A DNA stretch of 64,000 bases from Lithobates sylvaticus. Taxonomy: Eukaryota > Chordata > Amphibia > Anura > Ranidae. Position numbers and translations under genes: made by a program. The DNA is taken from contig CM053028.1 in NCBI GenBank assembly GCA_028564925.1, positions 445,210,022 to 445,274,021 on the forward strand. Reading direction: 5' to 3'. The notes beneath the pieces are model-generated. The model ran no database searches. It was not told where the DNA came from and saw nothing but the letters and a program-made list of their open reading frames with translations. Below are positions 1 through 9,055 of this stretch, one piece after another (positions within the stretch are counted from its first letter, which is position 1; each line of letters begins with the position of its first letter).

Positions 1-1310
1 TGTCCGGAGTTCTTCCTTTTTTGATTTCCAACCCATTGCCTGCCATTAATGGTTTCTGCCAGTGCTACGTCCAGCTAATGTTACCCACTGAGTGCTGACA
101 TTGTTTGTTTTTTAATGCTTGTAACAGGGAGGCACGGGTGGGACTGCAAAGCTTGGAGGCAAACGTACAGGAGGCTTCCGCAAGTGCTCCTTAAAAGAGA
201 GTCTCTCTGAGTCTGGAGTCAATGGGGCTGGCAAATGTGATCAACTTCTTCAGCTCAGTGGGTGTATCTCGGGCTGCTATCTCATCCTTGATGAAATCTG
301 AGAGACCATGAGAAAAAGCAGTCACGAGGGCCTCATTGTTCCAAGCAACCTCTGCTGCCAGAGTACGGAATTCAATGGCTTAGTTGGCAACAGTTCTCGT
401 ACTCTGATGGACATGAGGCACTTGGCAGCAGAAGCTAAAAAGGAGTCCACAAACTCAGGGTAACTCAAGACAACAGGTTTTTGCGTCTCCCATAGAGGGT
501 TTGCCCAGGCCAAGGCTCTCTCAGAAAGCAAAGATATCATGAAACTTACTTTGCTTCTGTCCGTGGGAAATGCCTAGGGCAGCATCCCAAAGTATATCTC
601 AACCTGGTTGAGAAACCCTCTGCATTGGACTGGATCACCCCCAAATCGCTGGGGAAGCGGAGCAGAACCAGACATACCTCTTATAGAGGTAATACTCGAT
701 GCGGGTGCCTGCACAGAGACTGGTGCAGCAGCAGGGACGGACTGCAACACAGGTTGTACCGGAGCAGCCACAGTGGGAGATTCCAGGTGAGCCGTGCCAT
801 GGCAAACTGATCCATGCGGTGATCTTGCTCATCCAATCTGGAAAAAATATTACCAACAAGTGGATTGACTGTATCTTCTGAATTCATGGCCTTCGCCTAC
901 TGTCAGAAACCATGAAATCAGACAAAAACAGAAGTACAGTTAAATCACACTTGTGTAATAATAAAAGTAAATAGAACAAACGTAGTCAAAACATAGCCAG
1001 AGTTCAGGAACCAGAATGGATAGTCAGACAAGCCAAACGTCAGGGAGCCGGAGATGAGCGTAGTAAAACAGCAAGCAGGATCTGGAGCCAGAAGGGATGT
1101 CAGCCAAGCAAGTCTTTTAACAGGAATGCAGGAGATAGTCTCTGTGATGTTGACTAAGGCAAAGGCAGAGATCCTGGACGGCTTAAATAGGCAGGACTGA
1201 TTAGCAGGATATCATCAACAGCTGAGTAACTGTGGAGAGACAGGAGCTGGCAATTAGCCGACAGCTGAGTGGCCAGCTCGGAGAAGGAAGGGCTGAGCCC
1301 AGTTCTGACA
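1..1310 (-). mobile_element. Ty3/gypsy retrotransposon fossil, 5' LTR plus gag
   Basis: Fossil of a Ty3/gypsy-type LTR element on the minus strand, running off the left edge of the window. Its parts are an LTR at 913-1310 and a gag-like region from about 887 down to about 190. The gag region starts MNSEDTVNPLV and includes PLPQRFGGDPVQCRGFL and AFSHGLSDFIKDEIAA, which I recognise as the capsid-type gag of vertebrate gypsy and domesticated RTL/PEG10 relatives. No pol is in the window. It is broken, with several breaks. It sits inside an older L1-group ORF1 relic, so it is younger than that LINE. Family assignment is by recognition, not by search. Confidence 0.75.
913..1310 (-). repeat. 5' LTR of the gypsy fossil
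   Basis: On the minus strand the LTR begins TGTCAGAACTGGG (at 1310) and ends CTGATTTCA (at 913), giving TG...CA ends and about 398 bp. The upper edge is fixed well because L1 ORF1 reading resumes directly at 1311. A TATA-like CTATTTAAG lies near 1181-1190 on the minus strand. The bases just inside the lower edge read TGGTTTCTGACAG on the minus strand, which could be a primer-binding site. The lower edge is less certain. Confidence 0.55.
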
Positions 1311-3070
1311 GAACTTCAGCAGAGAAGTCTAGGAAAAATTTGATTTTCACCCCATTAAACATTCCATCCTTAATTTCTCTCGCTTTTCGCAATATTGTTT
1401 CTCTGTCCTTAAAAAAAATAAGTTTCATGATCACTGATCTTGGTATCCCTCCCAAAACAGGGGTTCTCAATGGGATTCTATGAGCCTTTCTATTGCAAAG
1501 AATGGAGAGAGTTCTTCCTTACCAAAAACCTCCTGTAACCACTTTTCCAGAAAGTCTCTCATGCTGTTCCCTTCACTTTTCTCTGGTAGACTAATTATAT
1601 GAACATTGCTCCTCCTCAGTCGGTTTTCCAAGTTCTCCAATTTATCGTTTGGTTTCTCCACTGTACCCTTTAAAAGTAACATTTCCTGCTTCATAGGTGT
1701 TATTGCATTCTCAACTTCACTGACTCTGCCTTCCAGCTCTGTGTTGTGCGCTCACACACTTTTTGTAAGTCGTGTTTAACAAATGACATTTCCGCCTTAA
1801 TACATTTCAACTGATTTGTAATTTCTGATAAAGCAGATTTGCACCCATTAACCGCCATTAGTAGCTCTCTTAACGATGGTTCCTCTACCATTGAAACTTC
1901 TAAAGCAGAAAGATCATGTGATCCCACCGCAGTTGGAGTGGAAGGTGCTGAGGTTGCTGATGACATTGGAGGGCTTTCTATGCAGACTTGAACCCTTAAG
2001 GTTTGTAGAAGGTGATAAAGACATCATAGGTTGTTGTGTTTTCCCAGTTTTTTGGGATGGATTATGTGCAATCTGCACCTATTTGGCTGCTGCCTCCTTA
2101 CTTTTATCTTTTGCTAGTTTTTGGTGGTTGTGAGCTAGAACCATCCTGTAACACTGATATATCTCCCTTTTTTCTTGTCATAGTTCTCAACCTTAACTAA
2201 GATGTAAACTGGATACAGGCTTTATTCCACAGATCGCTAACAACAACTCTCCTTTACGTTGCTCAAATGCAGTTAGTCGTTCAGATACAGAATAAATGCC
2301 CAAAAAAAAAAAAAAAAAGGGGAAAGGGGAAAAGGATTTGTCACTTATCTGAACCACTCCAAAGTTTGGGAATCAAAGGAAGAGCACAGTGGGTTTATCC
2401 CTAAATGAACTAGAGTCAGCACAGACCAATGTCAGCCAGATAGAAAACTTATAAGATTTGCCAGGAGTCAATAGAGGCCAGGGGAGTCCACCAAGGACCA
2501 GTTCAGGCTAAAGCAAGCCACCAACAGCTGTGGGTATCTGTTTGGGGCCAACAGAAATCAATAAGAGCCAGCCAGGGGCCGAGAGTAGCATTGGGGAGCA
2601 AAGGAAATCCGCCAGGGAACAGCCGGAGAGAAGGGGAGCCAAAGAAAGCCGACGGACCCACCAAGGATCACTAGGTTTCGGGGAGAGCCGTCACATGCTC
2701 ATCTCCCATGAAGAGAGCCAACTCCCTCCATCCACAGCCGAGCGGTCTTGGCCAACCACTCCCCCCTCCTCTCAAGCAGACATGAAGGTGTATGGAGGAT
2801 GCTGATGTCAAAGCAGGTTCAGGATTACTTCCTGTCTTTGCTTGCCTCTCCGTTTCTCCTCACACCACCAAACTCAGAGACACTGCTCCTCTCCGCGCCT
2901 CTCCGTCATACACCTCTCTCCGGCTACCTCTTCGGGACACGCTGATCAAACAGGATTGAGTGAGTTTTCCACACCTGTTCAAATTGGCGCCTCTGGTCTG
3001 GTCTGGAGGGCATACACACTGTGACTTCCTGTTCCAATACTTGCGATTACATAGATCAGTCATGGACTCT
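1311..3070 (-). mobile_element. L1-group LINE relic: ORF1 and probable 5' UTR
   Basis: Minus-strand relic of an L1/Tx1-group LINE. ORF1 is recognisable from about 2130 down to 1311: an N-terminal segment (MSSATSAPSTPTAVG, 1966-1700), a coiled-coil and RNA-binding segment with LENRLRRSNVHIISLPEK (1694-1467), and a C-terminal part with FFKDRETILRKAREIKDG ending KFFLDFSAEV at the gypsy junction (about 1311). The three segments lie in three different frames, so at least two frameshifts separate them, and everything after SAEV is displaced by the gypsy insertion. The stretch 2150-3070 is noncoding and carries degenerate GCCAG/GGAGCC-type short repeats and an A17 run near 2304; I read it as the LINE 5' UTR, but its upper edge near 3070 is uncertain. 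Confidence 0.7.
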
Positions 3071-3340
3071 CAGTGAACAACAATGTTGTATATCCCAGGA
3101 TACCCTTATTATGCAAGCCTCTGGTCAGTCAGCTTCTATACACCACTCTCCAGCTTTGTGCATTGCATTGAAGTAACATGCGTGTTAGGCATGTTAGTAG
3201 ATGGCATTCGTTTGGCACCTGCATTGCAGCACATCACAGTGCACAGTAGCACAATACCATGCATTGTGGTGCACTGCGTCAAAAAGAATGTCCTGATGAC
3301 ACCATGCTGGTAACAGGAAAATAAAGCCTCATGAAAGGGG
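3071..3340. other. unassigned stretch
   Basis: No coding signal or recognised repeat. It contains a short run of TGCATTG/GCAGCACA-like words around 3160-3280, but no clear period. Confidence 0.5.
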
Positions 3341-4250
3341 CAGAGTGGGAGAAAGGTAACTCTTTACCCAGAAGATAGTTCTTAAAGACATTGGCTGTAT
3401 GTTTGGGGTCATTGTCCTGCTGCAGAATAAATTTGGGGCCAATCATACCTAATGGTATGGCATGATGGATAAGTATCTACTTGTATTTCTCAGCATTGAG
3501 GACACCATTGATCCTGACCAAATCTCCAACTCTATTGCAGAAATGCAGCCCCAAACTTGCAAGGAACCTCCACAATGCTTCAGTGTTGCCTGCAGACACT
3601 CATTATTGTACCACTCTACAGCCCTTTGGGAAACAAACTGCCTCCTGCTACAGCTGAATAATTTACATTTTGACTAGTCTAGAGCATATGCTGCCATTTG
3701 TTTTGTTTGCACCCCAGTTCCTAAGTTTTCATGCATAGTTAAATCGCTTAGCCTTGTTCCACATAGGGGGTATGGCTATTTGGCCGCAATTCTTCCATGG
3801 AGACCACTTCTGGACAGATTTCTCTGGACAGTAGATGGTTTCCACAAGTTCGGTGCAGATGGCACTGCTGGACATCTTCCAACGTCACAAGGAAGTAAGC
3901 ATGATGTGACTGCATCTATGGCCCTGAAAGATGCCAGATCAATGATGCCCTCAATGCTGAGAAATAAAGGCAAATACTTATTCATCATGCTATATTAGCA
4001 GAGAGGCATGTGAATGGCCCCAAAATCTTTACCCTGCTGCATTAAGACCATTGCATATAATGGTCCTTGATGTTGCCCGTTTCTTTGTACTTCTTCAAAA
4101 GAGCTTGAGCAGCACAAACCCAGTTTGCTTTGAAATCTTTGCCTGTGAGAGATCTTGCTGATGCAGTATAAATACCTTGTGTCTTGTTGCTTTGCTCAGT
4201 CTTGCCATGGTGTATGACCTGTGACCAGTGATAATTTTGGCATCAAATTT
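3340..4250 (-). mobile_element. Tc1-like DNA transposon relic
   Basis: Decayed Tc1-family transposase on the minus strand. Reading from high to low coordinates: an N-terminal helix-turn-helix region beginning MARLSKATRHKVFILHQQD (about 4205 downward); the inter-domain motif STVQRNLSRSGLHGRIAAK (about 3835-3780), typical of Tc1 transposases; then degraded catalytic-domain text ending near 3430-3370 in a segment that reads like QQDNDPKHTANVFKNYL, the second catalytic aspartate region. Several stops and frameshifts interrupt it. Terminal repeats are not identifiable, so the edges are approximate. No function is expected. Confidence 0.7.
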
Positions 4251-4740
4251 TGATTTAGTTTTAGTCTTATGCCCCATACACACGGTCGGAAATTCTGATG
4301 AAAAATGTCCGATCGGACCATGTTGAAAAATCCGCCCGTGTGTGGACTCCATCGGACTTTTTCCGACGGAAAAAATTGAGATCCTGCTCTCAAATTTTCC
4401 AACAACAAAATCCGATCGGACTATTGGCTACTAGCCGCTACGTAGTTCCGTCGTACGAAACGAACGTCACCACGTTCAGAATGATCGATTCCGACAACTT
4501 TGTCCGACCGTGTGTATGCAACACCAGTGTCGGACAAAATCCGTCTGAATTGTGATCGGAATTTCCGACCGGCTTAGTCTTAGGACTAAAATGGCATTTT
4601 AGGCCTATTTTAGTCTTCTGCAAGTGTTTTAGTTTTATTCCTATTTAGTAGACTAAATCTCCAGTACATTTTAGTCGACTAAAACTCATTTTAGTTGTCT
4701 AAAATCTAATGGATGTAGTTAAATTGTAATGCATTATTTA
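4236..4740. repeat. TTTAGTC-rich repeat, host of MITE copy A
   Basis: Sequence on both sides of the palindromic MITE (4236-4269 and 4574-4740) is dense in TTTTAGTC / GACTAAAA words, including TTTTAGTCGACTAAAA near 4669. This resembles the ends of nonautonomous hAT elements, but no terminal repeat or target duplication was found, so the class is only a guess. Confidence 0.35.
4270..4573. mobile_element. palindromic MITE, copy A (304 bp)
   Basis: Starts TGCCCCATACACACGGTCGG and ends in the complementary CCGACCGGC. The whole element is rich in mutually complementary TCCGA/TCGGA blocks. It is flanked by TTA at 4267-4269 and TTA at 4574-4576. The same family recurs at 7088-7513, about 24115-24390, 41624-41667, 58232-58657 and 62873-63252. 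No coding capacity. A 3-bp TWA duplication is the habit of PIF/Harbinger elements, so I infer that superfamily. Confidence 0.75.
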
Positions 4741-5019
4741 AGCATTTCTCTACAATTTCCAAACTCTTTATATACTACTGCTGGAGTCCAGTGGAGTGAA
4801 AAATCAAATATGTTGTTGTTATTAATGATTAAGTTGGAACATGCACTATAGACACAGATTTAGTCGTTATATAACGTCTTTATTTAAGTAAAACCATTTT
4901 GTCAAGAATATTGCTGTTTTGACAAAAGGGTAATGTTAAAATACCGACAAAAAAAAACAAAAAAAAAAAAATAAGAACTCTTTGCGTGACTGTCATGCCA
5001 ACAGTAAAGCATCCTGAGG
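4741..5019. other. unassigned AT-rich stretch
   Basis: AT-rich sequence with an A-rich run at 4949-4971. Nothing recognised; it may include the decayed 5' part of the Tc1-type relic that follows. Confidence 0.4.
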
Positions 5020-5562
5020 CCATTCATCTGTGCGGTTGGCTGCTTCTCAGCCAGGGGAGTGGTGGGCCCACTCACAATTTTGCCTAAGAACACAGCTATG
5101 AATAAATGGTACAAAAACATCCTGAGGCTCCGTGAACAACTTCTCCTAACCATCCAAGAACAGTTTGGTGATGAACAACAATACCTTTTCCAGCATGATG
5201 GAGCTCTTTACCATAAGGCAAAAGTGATAACTAAGTGGTTTGGGGAAGTGGTAACAAAAATTGGAAATTTTGGGTCCATGGCCAGGAAAATACCCCGACC
5301 TTAATCGCATTGAGAACTTGTGGTGGTCATGGTCAATCCGACATCAAGAGGCTGGTGACTGAACCAAAAAAAAAAAAAACACAAATTCTGAAGCTGCAAG
5401 CATTGATTATGCAAGAATGGGCAGTGCCACTGCCAGTCCCGGTGCCAGATCAGTCAGAAATCAGGATGTGGCACACGCGCAGAAGTTGATTGACAATGAC
5501 AACATACCATGCCAAGCCCAGGGCGAATTGCAGCGGAGGTCTTGAAAAAGAAGGGTCAACTC
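5020..5562 (+). mobile_element. Tc1/mariner relic, 3' half (left piece)
   Basis: Plus-strand C-terminal half of a Tc1-type transposase. Recognisable text runs LLLTIQEQFGDEQQYLFQHD, where FQHDGA carries the second catalytic aspartate, followed by AKVITKWFGE, then in another frame GPWPGK and a degraded version of the SPDLNPIENLW block near 5270-5330. The end is IAEVLKKKGQ in spirit, at 5525-5560. An A-run (5367-5379) and frame changes break it. The transposon continues at 7922-7965 after an inserted LINE. Confidence 0.75.
5544..5562. repeat. target-site duplication of inserted LINE, left copy
   Basis: GAAAAAGAAGGGTCAACTC occurs here and again at 7903-7921, an exact 19-bp match bracketing LINE sequence. 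Confidence 0.85.
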
Positions 5563-7902
5563 CCCCAATCTTGAAACAGATTACAAAACTTCTACAGCAA
5601 TGGACACATTTTCCAATATCATGGATAGGCAAAATCAATGCAATAAGAATGACAATTCTGCCAAAACTGCTTTACTATATTTTTTCAATTCCAATCTCTT
5701 CTTATTACTTAAGAATAATACAAAAACGATCAACAACTTTCATCTGGGGCCCCATCAAACCCTGCATATCTTTACACACATTACATCTGCCAAAACTCAA
5801 AAGAGGCCTTGGCTTTCCAAACTTTGCAAATTATTACAGAGCTGCACATATTGCCAGCCTCTCTAAATATTATGCAACACAAGAAATACCCTTATGGGTA
5901 ATAATAGAAGCTTCAGAATGCCACCCGCTCTCTATTTCAAATCTATTATGGCTCTACTCCAAAATCGTAAGAATTTACGCAATCCCATCACCAAATATTT
6001 CCTATCTTTATGGGACAAGCTAAAATTTAAACACCAATTACAATCCCCCCACAATCCTCTATTATCCTTCCTCAAAAACCCTGCTTTCTATCCAGCATGG
6101 GTCTCCCCCAAATCATTCAAAGCCTGAACCTCATTGGACATTATACGACTAAACAAACTGATTTCCTCCATATCCTACCCTTTGCGACACCTATAAACTA
6201 CCATACTCCGAATTGTTTAGATACCTCCAAATTAAAAACTTCTACTCACCCCTGGTAAACACAAATACCTCCATGTCCCAAATCACAAACTTTGAATCAG
6301 CATGCCTGAAAGACCCTCACTCAAGAGGTATGATATCTTCAATATACTCCCAAATCTCAACTAATCCTGGCCTCAACAAACCACCTTACGCCCGTAAATG
6401 GGAGGAGGACTTGGAAAGATCATTGGATATGGCTGATTGGTCTTAAATCTGGTCTGCAACTAAATCTTCCTCACCTAACATCCTGGCGGTAGAAACTAAC
6501 TATAAGGTTTTAACTCGATGGTACCTTGTACCCTTTAGGTTGGCCAAATTTGTGCCAACCCAAGAAGCTCAATGCTTTTGTGGCTGTCCAGATCCAGGCA
6601 CTCATTTGCATATATGGTGGTCCTGTCCGACAGTACAAACGTATTGGGAAAATATATTTGAAATTGCCTCCAGAATGTTTGAACTAAAATTGCAACCAGA
6701 TCCTGTCATAGTCTTACTCAACTTAAAACCAGATTGTCTCACACATAAACAATTTAACACTTTATTCAACTCCTCACGGCTGCAAAACAGACAATCGCAA
6801 AGGCATGGAGGTCTGCCAACCTAGAGATACCCGAGACCAAACACAGACTAAATACTTTCATGTCACATGCCAAAATGCTGGCAATAGAAAGGGACCAAAT
6901 TCATATATTTGAAAAAACTTGGAACCCTTGGATTAAGTATCACTTGTCACCAATATTCCACAATTCAATCCTCAAGCCATGGTAGCTGATAGTCATAGTC
7001 ATACTCAGATATTTGTAACTTATAAATCCAAATTTCTAAAAACCAGGAGACATTATACCTATCAGTATGAAAACCATAGCATTCTAAAGCCCCATACACA
7101 CGGTCGGACAATCCGCGGACCAGGTCCGTCGGACCATGTCCGTCATACTTTGTCCGATGTTGGTTTTGCGTACACACGGTCGGACAAAGTTGTCGGAAAA
7201 TCCGATCATTCTGAACGTGGTGACGTTTGTTGCCTACGACGGGACTACGTAGAGGCTAGTAGCCAATAGCTTTGGTCTTGTAATGTGATCTGAGCATGCG
7301 TAGCACTTTGTCCGGTCGGACAACCGTACACACGATCGGATTTGGTGTGATCGGACCGTGTTGTCGGCAAATCTTTCCAGCAGGAGATAAGACTTTGTCC
7401 GTCGGACAATCCGACGTACACTGTCCGATGGTGCATACACACGGTCTGATTTTTCAACAACATTGTCCGATCGGACAGAATCCATGAAAAAGTCCGACCG
7501 TCTGTATAGGGCTTTAGTATCACCAGAAAACTTGCCATGTTACCTGGGTCAATCCTGCGGACTCTTTCTCTTCGATTTCTATCTTTCCTACTATTCTTTC
7601 CTTTCCTCTTCCTTACATCTAAAATGTATTTTTTACTATATATTACCTATGTACTGATTTAACAAACAATATCTCCAAAGCTCTGGTCCAACAAATAAGA
7701 CAATTTATTCTGACACATAATCTCCTTCACACCTTTGGTCAGATAGTAACCAAATATTAAATGGAAGATATTGTACTGTTTACCTATCTGTAAATAGATA
7801 GTATGCCAATGAGTTTTACCATTTATGTTATAATATTATTATTTATTGTATCCACTATGTAATATACATTTTTGCCCAATCAATAAAAACCTTTTTGACA
7901 AG
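5563..7902 (+). mobile_element. 5'-truncated L1-group LINE, ORF2 C-terminus
   Basis: Plus-strand LINE insertion bracketed by the exact 19-bp duplication. It begins inside ORF2: LLQQWTHFPISWIGKINAIR and ILPKLLYYIFSIPI (5590-5700) match the region downstream of the L1 reverse transcriptase. A decayed middle follows (5894-6446). The C-terminal zinc-knuckle region is at 6540-6680, with CFCGCPDPGTHLHIWWSC followed by PTVQTYW, the CCHC spacing seen in L1 ORF2. ORF2 text runs to about 6980. The 3' UTR ends with AATAAAAACC at 7882-7891. Several frame changes make it nonfunctional. MITE copy B lies in its 3' UTR. The 5' truncation is the usual product of target-primed reverse transcription. Confidence 0.85.
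7088..7513. mobile_element. palindromic MITE, copy B (426 bp)
   Basis: Begins AGCCCCATACACACGGTCGG and ends GACCGTCTGTATAGGGCT. It is flanked by TAA (7085-7087) and TTA (7514-7516), a duplication with one changed base. The interior holds the block GGGACTACGTAGAGGCTAG, also present, inverted, in copy E at 58232-58657. Both are exactly 426 bp by my count, so this looks like the family's unit length. It is inserted in the 3' UTR of the truncated LINE. Confidence 0.8.
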
Positions 7903-7921
7903 GAAAAAGAAGGGTCAACTC
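7903..7921. repeat. target-site duplication of inserted LINE, right copy
   Basis: Second copy of the 19-bp GAAAAAGAAGGGTCAACTC. It continues directly into Tc1-type 3' sequence, AAGTCAACACTGCAAATACT. Confidence 0.85.
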
Positions 7922-7965
7922 AAGTCAACACTGCAAATACTGACTCTTTGCATAAACTTCCACTT
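7922..7965 (+). mobile_element. Tc1/mariner relic, 3' end (right piece)
   Basis: Resumes the transposon interrupted at 5562. TGCAAATACTGACTCTTTGC is the familiar sequence just after the Tc1-type transposase stop. It ends at an A15 run and the next repeat. Confidence 0.7.
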
Positions 7966-7966
7966 A

Positions 7967-8345
7967 AAAAAAAAAAAAAATTAAAAGTCAGCAGCTACAA
8001 ATACTGCAGCTGCTGACTTTTAATAATCGGACACTTACCTGTCCCAGGGTCCAGAGATGCGGGGGATCGAAGCCCCATTCGTCTCCCCCTCCGCTCGGCG
8101 GCGCCGGCATTGTAACTGTGGGCGCCGGGCTGTGGCTTCACAGCCGGTCACCCACTGTGCATGCGCGAGCGGCGCCACGCGCCTTGATTGGCCGCGCAAT
8201 CATCTGGGACCTGCGACATGTCCCAGATTATTGACAAAAGGGAGGGGGCAGAGCTGATCTCCCTTCCTGCGCCAAGGGAAGTGACGTCAAGAGCCCAGGC
8301 GCTGTAGGAGGCAGACTACGAGGGACCCCCTAGCAACATGCATTT
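7967..8345. repeat. GC-rich interspersed repeat with terminal hairpin
   Basis: Starts with a perfect 14-bp inverted repeat, AAAAGTCAGCAGCT at 7983-7996 and its complement at 8008-8021, then a GC- and CpG-rich body (8045-8330) ending near CCCTAGCAACATGCATTTAG. I take it for a frog MITE or SINE. Open frames here (for example 8057-8257) have no protein-like features. Confidence 0.5.
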
Positions 8346-8514
8346 AGAGGTGCGTAAAAATTCTCCAAATGAAGCAGCACTGGCAGACTTTGTCAAAATT
8401 TATATTGGTGTCATTTTGGCCATAGCTGTACATGTACATGGCCAAGTACCGCACACACAGACAGCAGCACACTGCACAGGCAGTGTTACTGCCAGTTTGG
8501 CACAGGCACAGCAT

Positions 8515-9055
8515 AATAAACCAATACTTGAGGGTAATGTTTATTTCTACAATAATAATAAGTTTACTGTCAGTTTATAACAGTTCTAATTCTCAGATAC
8601 ATTCAAAGAAAAAGTGCACAGTCTACAATAATGCCATTAGTGTGTGGATTTACTGGATTATAACAGTCACCACTTTTTATCTACTCCTCTCTCTCAGCGG
8701 TTGCAATGACAATAATAGAGGTAAATATCACACTAAAAGACTACTGGTGCAGGACCCAGGCGTAAGGTAAGGATCAAAGGCTACCATTTTTGACCGTCCA
8801 TTACTGATCTATTTTTCTTTTTAATTAGTGTGTGATATTTACCTATATTGTCAAATTTGTCAATGTTAAGAGAATGCAAGTTGATAAAAAGTGGTGGTTG
8901 TTGTTATTGTTCCATATACTAATGGCATTTGTAGCCTGAGCCTCAGCCTGTGCAATTTTCTTATGAATTTATATGACAATTAAAAAACTGTTGAACTATT
9001 GATTCTTCCCATCTCAATAAGCACAACCCGCAAGTATTAGGTATGCTTCTTATGT
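8515..9055. repeat. large imperfect inverted repeat (fold-back)
   Basis: Two arms of roughly 225-240 bp pair across a loop of about 80 bp (near 8742-8820). Matching blocks include AATACTTGAGGG (about 8522) with the complement of CCCGCAAGTATT (about 9027); TGCCATTAGTGTG (8631) with CTAATGGCA (about 8920); CACCACTTTTTATC (8669) with GATAAAAAGTGGTGG (8882); and GGTAAATATCACAC (8720) with GTGTGATATTTACC (8830). It abuts the 3' end of the hAT gene. No coding content. Confidence 0.75.

Noticed and set aside
8057-8257. 66-residue Arg/Cys-rich frame
   Set aside because: Lies in a GC-rich interspersed repeat.
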